DNA of 64,000 bases from the NCBI RefSeq assembly GCF_047124445.1, contig NZ_CP138921.1:62001-126000 (forward strand). Direction: 5' to 3'. The DNA is from Shimia sp047124445 (GTDB taxonomy: Bacteria > Pseudomonadota > Alphaproteobacteria > Rhodobacterales > Rhodobacteraceae). Below are positions 59,542-64,000 of the stretch, one piece after another. The translations under genes and the position numbers were made by a program. How positions within the stretch are numbered: the first letter of the stretch is position 1; each line of letters begins with the position of its first letter. The notes below the pieces were generated by a model that saw nothing but the letters and a program-made list of their open reading frames with translations, was not told the origin of the DNA and made no database searches.

Positions 59542-61361
59542 TCCACCGTCACGGATTTGGCGAGATTGCGTGGTTGGTCCACGTCAGTGCCTTTGGCAAC
59601 CGCTGTGTGATAGGCCAGTAATTGGGCCGGAACCGCGTAGAGGATCGGGGACAGTATATCGGACACCTGCGGCATCTGGATCGTGTCCCAGGTTCCTTCA
59701 GCTCCGTCCTTTAGGCCATGACTGTCCGTAATGAGGAGCACTTTGCCAGCGCGGGCCATCACTTCCTGCATGTTGGAGATCGACTTGTCGTAAAGCTCAT
59801 CATGCGGGGCCAGAACCACCACGGGCACGTGTTGGTCGATCAGCGCAATTGGTCCGTGTTTGAGTTCGCCAGAGGCATAAGCTTCGGCGTGAATGTAACT
59901 GATTTCCTTAAGCTTCAGCGCTCCCTCGAGAGCCAGTGGGAACATACGGCCGCGACCCAAAAACAGGATGTCTCGCGCTTCTGCCAGCTTAGCGGCGACC
60001 TGTGCAATTTGAGTTTCGGAACTCAAGGCTTGGTTCACCAGTCCGGGCAATGCACGTAAGTCAGACAGATGCGCCTCTAGCTCCTCGGAGGAGAGGCGCC
60101 CGCGGTCACTGGCCGCTTTCAAAGCAAGGACCAAAAGAACACTTAATTGGCAGGTGAAGGCTTTGGTCGAGGCCACGCCAATCTCCGCACCCGCCAGGAT
60201 TGGCAGCGCCAGATCACTTTCACGGGCGATGGAGCTTTCGGCCACGTTCACAACCGACACGATTTTTTCCGCTTTGCCAGCGCAGTAACGCAGCGCGGCA
60301 AGAGTGTCTGCGGTCTCGCCAGACTGGGAGACAAAAAGCGCGACAGTGCCTTCGGTGATAGGTGGCTCTCGGTAGCGGAATTCGGAGGCCACATCGACTT
60401 CTACGGGAATGCCGGCGATTTGTTCAAACCAGTATTTGGCGGTTAGGCAGGCGTAAGAGGCGGTGCCACAAGCAACCATGACCAGCCGATTCACTTTGGT
60501 GAAATCGATGTCTGCGCCCGGGAGAGTGATCTCGGTACCGTCATTTGGCAGGTAGTGGCGAATGGCTTCGCCCAAAACGGTGGGTTGCTCGGCAATTTCT
60601 TTCGCCATGAAATGTTTGTGCCCACCTTTGTCGACCTGAGTTTGGTCGATGTTGATGGTCTTGCACTCACGCTGAACTTTGTTGCCGTCCAGGTTGCGAA
60701 TGGTGAGGCTGTTGCGCGTTACTACGGCGCTATCGCCTTCCTCAAGATACGTGATGCGATCGGTGAGCGGGGAGAGCGCGATGGCATCGGACCCGACAAA
60801 CATCTCACCGTCCCCGTGGCCGATGGCCAGCGGGGAGCCCTTACGGGCTGCCACGATCAAATCTTCCTCTCCCTCAAACAGGAAAGCCAGAGCAAAGGCT
60901 CCCTCAAGTTGAGAGATAGTTTTGAGAGCTGCATCAACAGGTTCTAGGCCGGATTGCATGTGGCTTTGCGCCATAAGAGCAATGGTCTCTGTGTCGGTTT
61001 CGGTGACAAAGGAGATGCCTTTTTCTGCCAACTCAGCGCGCAGCTCGCGGAAATTCTCGACAATGCCATTGTGTACAACGGCAACGGGCCCAGCTTGGTG
61101 CGGGTGCGCGTTTGTTACGCTGGGCGCACCATGGGTGGCCCAGCGGGTGTGGCCGATCCCGGACTTGCCGCGCAGTGGTTCATGAACCAGCAGGTCGGAG
61201 AGGTTCACGAGCTTGCCCACCGCGCGACGGCGATCCAGAATACCGTCGTTCACGGTTGCGATGCCTGCGCTGTCATAGCCGCGATATTCAAGCCGTTTTA
61301 AGGCTTCCACCAGAATTGGCGCGACTTCGTGGTTGCCAAGGACCCCAACAATTCCACACAT
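59538..61361 (-). CDS. glmS: Glucosamine-6-phosphate synthase
   Basis: 607 aa. Makes GlcN-6-P from fructose-6-P and glutamine. N-terminal amidotransferase with Cys2 ('MCGIVGVLGNHE') and 'RGYDSAG', two SIS domains ('VACGTASYACLTAKYW', 'GRGRMFPLALEGALKLKEIS') and the conserved C-terminal 'NLAKSVTVE'. Start codon overlaps the glmU stop (TAATG). Confidence 0.97.
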   Translation of the reverse strand: MCGIVGVLGNHEVAPILVEALKRLEYRGYDSAGIATVNDGILDRRRAVGKLVNLSDLLVHEPLRGKSGIGHTRWATHGAPSVTNAHPHQAGPVAVVHNGIVENFRELRAELAEKGISFVTETDTETIALMAQSHMQSGLEPVDAALKTISQLEGAFALAFLFEGEEDLIVAARKGSPLAIGHGDGEMFVGSDAIALSPLTDRITYLEEGDSAVVTRNSLTIRNLDGNKVQRECKTINIDQTQVDKGGHKHFMAKEIAEQPTVLGEAIRHYLPNDGTEITLPGADIDFTKVNRLVMVACGTASYACLTAKYWFEQIAGIPVEVDVASEFRYREPPITEGTVALFVSQSGETADTLAALRYCAGKAEKIVSVVNVAESSIARESDLALPILAGAEIGVASTKAFTCQLSVLLVLALKAASDRGRLSSEELEAHLSDLRALPGLVNQALSSETQIAQVAAKLAEARDILFLGRGRMFPLALEGALKLKEISYIHAEAYASGELKHGPIALIDQHVPVVVLAPHDELYDKSISNMQEVMARAGKVLLITDSHGLKDGAEGTWDTIQMPQVSDILSPILYAVPAQLLAYHTAVAKGTDVDQPRNLAKSVTVE

Positions 61362-62716
61362 TATTTGCTCTCCAATGCGCGTTTTTGTTTTTTCTTTTTT
61401 AAGATTTCGAACAACTTCCGCGCGACACCAGGTTTTGTCTGTTGCTCCGCACGTGAGATGGCCAACGCTGCCTCAGGTACGTCTTTGGTGATCACCGAAC
61501 CGGAGCCGGTCATTGCTTCGTGGCCGACGCTCACCGGAGCCACCAACATGGTGTTGGACCCGATGAAAGCATTATCGCCGATGGTTGTGTGATGCTTCAT
61601 CACGCCATCGTAGTTGCAAGTGATGGTGCCCGCGCCAATGTTGGTGCCCGCACCCAAGGTGGCGTCGCCAATGTAGGACAGGTGATTGACCTTGGTTCCT
61701 TCGCCAACTTCGGCGTTTTTGATTTCCACAAAGTTACCGACATGCACGTTTTCGGACAGTTCCGCGCCTGGACGTAGACGTGCATAGGGTCCAACGGTGG
61801 CACCGCGCGAAACGTGGCAGCCCTCCAGATGTGAGAATGCGCGAATGCGGGTGCCGGACTCAACAGTGACACCTGGACCAAAATAGACGTTTGGTTCAAT
61901 CAACGTGTCACGTCCAATCACGGTATCAAAAGACAACATCACCGTGTCCGGTTGCTGCAATGTTACGCCCAGTTCCATCAGTTCCTGACGGGCATTGGTC
62001 TGAAACACGGCTTCCGCTTCTGCCAAATGTGCGCGCGAGTTGATGCCAAGTGTTTCGCTTTCATCACAAGAAACAGCTGTGACGCCAAGTCCACGTTTGC
62101 GGGCCAATCCCACTGCGTCTGTCAGGTAGTATTCCCCTTGCGCGTTTTGCGGGGTGATCTCGTCAATCAGAGAAAACAATGTGGCGCGATCGGCCAGCAT
62201 CACGCCGGAATTACAGAAGGTTACGGCACGTTCCTCATCGGAGGCATCGGCAAACTCGACGATTTGGTCGAGCTGATCACCGGACATGACAAGGCGTCCG
62301 TATTTGCCTGGGTCTGCTGCCTCAAAGCCGAGCACCACAACGGCATTGTCGGCTTTGGTCGCCACCATTTTTTCAAGTGTTTCCGCTCTGACAAACGGGG
62401 TGTCGCCAAAGAGGACAATCACATCGCCATCAAAGTCCTGCAGGGCTTCGCGACAAACATCGACGGCATGCGCGGTGCCGTTTTGCTCTTTCTGCTCCAC
62501 TACGACGACATCTTCGTCAAACTCTTTAGCAGCGGTTTGCACCGCGTCAAATCCGTGACCGGCCACAACCACGGATCGGGAAGGCGACAAGGCCGCGCCC
62601 GCTTGCATGGCATGGACCAGCATCGGCGCGTTTGCGATGGGATGAAGGACCTTCGGCAGGTCAGAATTCATCCGTGTGCCTTTGCCTGCGGCGAGGATGA
62701 CAAGTGCGATGCTCAT
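61361..62716 (-). CDS. glmU: Bifunctional GlcNAc-1-P uridyltransferase/GlcN-1-P acetyltransferase
   Basis: 451 aa. N-terminal pyrophosphorylase 'LVILAAGKGTRMNSDLPKVL' with 'LFGDTPF', and a C-terminal left-handed beta-helix from about 250 with hexapeptide repeats and 'NHLSYIGDATLGAGTNIGAG', catalytic His-Lys region 'VNHLSYIGD'. Makes UDP-GlcNAc for peptidoglycan and lipid A. First gene of glmU-glmS-alkD-like operon; divergent from gph. Confidence 0.97.
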   Translation of the reverse strand: MSIALVILAAGKGTRMNSDLPKVLHPIANAPMLVHAMQAGAALSPSRSVVVAGHGFDAVQTAAKEFDEDVVVVEQKEQNGTAHAVDVCREALQDFDGDVIVLFGDTPFVRAETLEKMVATKADNAVVVLGFEAADPGKYGRLVMSGDQLDQIVEFADASDEERAVTFCNSGVMLADRATLFSLIDEITPQNAQGEYYLTDAVGLARKRGLGVTAVSCDESETLGINSRAHLAEAEAVFQTNARQELMELGVTLQQPDTVMLSFDTVIGRDTLIEPNVYFGPGVTVESGTRIRAFSHLEGCHVSRGATVGPYARLRPGAELSENVHVGNFVEIKNAEVGEGTKVNHLSYIGDATLGAGTNIGAGTITCNYDGVMKHHTTIGDNAFIGSNTMLVAPVSVGHEAMTGSGSVITKDVPEAALAISRAEQQTKPGVARKLFEILKKKKQKRALESK

Positions 62717-62813
62717 CTGATTTCTCTTTTATTTCGATTGTGCCCGTTTTATCCGAGTGCAGGAAGGGTGCAAGGCCAAGGGCCATCAATTCAGGTTGCG
62801 CCTTGTAACAGCG

Positions 62814-62833
62814 CTGCGCGGGAACTCGCGCAG
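62814..62833 (+). other. Hairpin in the gph leader
   Basis: CTGCGCG (62814-62820), 6-nt loop, CGCGCAG (62827-62833), ending 17 nt before the gph ATG and close to its GGGAG ribosome site. Could modulate translation. Confidence 0.4.
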
Positions 62834-62850
62834 GCGGCAGGGAGCACGAC

Positions 62851-63525
62851 ATGAAGACCGTGGTTTTTGATTTGGACGGAACCCTGGCGGACACCAGCGG
62901 CGATTTGATCGCGGCTGCCAACGTGTGCTTCCGCGACATGGGGCACGGCGATGTTTTGTCAGTGGGGACCGACGCTGGTGTTGCATTGCGTGGCGGGCGG
63001 CGCATGCTGACCGAGGGGCTGACCCGGCTTGGCGCTATGGATGAGGCCGTGATTGCAAAGTATTACCCTGTTCTTTTGGAAGCTTACGGCGGCGCAATTG
63101 CTGAGCATACTGTAATGTATGACGGTGCGATGGACGCAGTCGAGGTGCTCAAGTCTCAAGGCTACGGCGTTGGCATTTGCACAAACAAGCCTGAGGGATT
63201 GGCGGAACAGCTTCTGCAAGCGCTGGGCGTTCGGGATGCCTTCGGCGCGTTGGTCGGGGCAGACACATTGCCCGTGCGCAAACCGGATCCCTTGCCACTG
63301 GTGGAAACGGCGAAGCGGTTAAACGGCGACCCAGCGCAAACCTTGTTGGTTGGTGACAGTGATACCGACAGGAACACGGCCCGGGCGGCGGGTGTTCCGA
63401 GCGTTTTGGTGACATTTGGGCCAAGTGGCGAAGATATGGCGGCGTTGGAGCCCGAGGCGTTGTTGCATGACTACGAGGCTTTACCGCAAGTTGTGGCGGC
63501 GTTGATTGGGCGTAACCCTTCCTGA
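62851..63525 (+). CDS. gph: HAD-family phosphoglycolate phosphatase-like protein
   Basis: 224 aa HAD hydrolase, subfamily I cap. Motif I 'VFDLDGTLADT' (nucleophile and acid Asp), motif II 'GICTNKP', motif III 'RKPDPLPL' and motif IV 'LLVGDSDTDRNTAR'. Matches alphaproteobacterial phosphoglycolate phosphatases (salvage of 2-phosphoglycolate). GGGAG 7 nt before ATG. Other HAD substrates are possible. Confidence 0.85.
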   Translation: MKTVVFDLDGTLADTSGDLIAAANVCFRDMGHGDVLSVGTDAGVALRGGRRMLTEGLTRLGAMDEAVIAKYYPVLLEAYGGAIAEHTVMYDGAMDAVEVLKSQGYGVGICTNKPEGLAEQLLQALGVRDAFGALVGADTLPVRKPDPLPLVETAKRLNGDPAQTLLVGDSDTDRNTARAAGVPSVLVTFGPSGEDMAALEPEALLHDYEALPQVVAALIGRNPS

Positions 63526-63585
63526 CATTCGGATGAGGCCATTTGCCTTTTACCTAGCCAAGCTTGAGAGATTGAGACCATCGAC

Positions 63586-64000
63586 ATGAGCGAGACATTC
63601 ACCGGGAACTTCACGCAGCAAGAGCCAATCTCTGAAGAGGCTATTGACGCAGCGGTTGCGGTTATGCGGGGCGGGCGGTTGCACCGTTACAACCTGTCAG
63701 AAGGCGAGCTTGGTGAAGTGTCGCAGCTTGAACAGGAGTTTGCGTCCCTGGTGGGAAGCAAGTTCTGTCTGGCCGTTGCTTCTGGTGGCTATGCTCTGGC
63801 CTGCGCGTTGCGGGCCATGCAAGTGCAACCCGGAGACCGTGTGCTAACCAACGCATTTACCTTGGCGCCGGTGCCAGGGGCGATTGCCAGTGTTGGTGCG
63901 GTGCCGGTTTTTGTTGGTGTTACAGAAGGGCTGGTTATCGACCTAGACGACCTAGAGGCCAAAGTGGGTCAGGCAGATGTGCTAATGTTATCGCATATGC
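63586..64000 (+). CDS. DegT/DnrJ/EryC1/StrS-family aminotransferase (partial, N-terminal part)
   Basis: 138 codons from ATG 63586 to the window edge, no stop. Matches the N-terminal third of the sugar-aminotransferase family: 'AVMRGGRLHRYNLSEGELGE', 'EFASLVGSKFCLAVASGGYA', 'PGDRVLTNAFTLAPVPGAIA'. These PLP enzymes transaminate nucleotide sugars or keto-cyclitols. The PLP lysine lies beyond the window, so activity cannot be judged. 60 bp after gph. Confidence 0.85.
   Translation, partial: MSETFTGNFTQQEPISEEAIDAAVAVMRGGRLHRYNLSEGELGEVSQLEQEFASLVGSKFCLAVASGGYALACALRAMQVQPGDRVLTNAFTLAPVPGAIASVGAVPVFVGVTEGLVIDLDDLEAKVGQADVLMLSHM

Noticed and set aside
62814..62833. gph leader hairpin as a riboswitch
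   Set aside because: Only one 7-bp stem in a ~130-bp region; no conserved riboswitch core recognised.
1..64000. CRISPR arrays, tRNA/rRNA genes, intact IS elements or prophage
   Set aside because: No regularly spaced repeats, no cloverleaf or rRNA sequence, and no transposase, integrase or phage structural genes were recognised on either strand.

Overview
The window looks like chromosomal DNA of a Gram-negative alphaproteobacterium, most probably a marine Rhodobacteraceae (roseobacter-type) species. That placement is an inference from moderately high GC, TTG/GTG starts, several periplasmic-binding-protein ABC systems, a sulfoquinovose-synthase-like gene and overall protein style; no rRNA or other taxonomic marker is present. 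No tRNA, rRNA, CRISPR array or intact insertion sequence was seen.

Positions 1-12750 hold a type VI secretion accessory and envelope region. On the minus strand ClpV, a DUF2169 protein, a degenerate ketosynthase-like protein and a PAAR-like (DUF4150) effector with a GHH-type nuclease domain are nearly contiguous; the effector runs off the left edge. Divergently, on the plus strand, lie a membrane Ser/Thr kinase, a secreted beta-barrel protein, a secreted caspase-like protease and a coiled-coil lipoprotein; a second, glycine-zipper lipoprotein converges on it.

Positions 12750-19300 look like decaying accessory DNA: about 1 kb with no recognisable gene, an AraC-family regulator split by one in-frame TGA, an efflux adaptor, and an RND pump split by a -1 frameshift in a G run.

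Positions 19350-26980 are a kynurenine/3-hydroxyanthranilate locus arranged around a divergent promoter with a LysR-type dyad: dioxygenase, EamA exporter and DapA-like protein leftward; aspartate-dehydrogenase-like protein, LysR, aldehyde dehydrogenase and kynureninase rightward. It is followed by the remnant of an amidohydrolase-like gene.

Positions 26980-35100 are signalling genes: a hybrid kinase with two solute-binding-like sensor domains, a lone receiver, a cystathionine-lyase-family enzyme, and a second hybrid kinase overlapping a PotD-like binding protein. GntR and an AbrB-type membrane protein follow, then a complete PotDABC-like ABC importer (36922-40893), a P450/ferredoxin/AraC unit (41170-43596), a membrane GT2 glycosyltransferase and an SQD1/SqdB-like enzyme (43535-46716).

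Positions 46900-57740 are a carbohydrate locus: porin, two Gfo/Idh/MocA dehydrogenases alternating with two sugar isomerase/epimerase-like proteins, a full sugar ABC importer, and a divergent LacI regulator with two identical 14-bp operators. The content resembles the E. coli ycj cluster. The right end is housekeeping: moaA, an AlkD-like repair protein, glmS, glmU, gph and the start of a DegT/DnrJ aminotransferase gene cut by the window edge.
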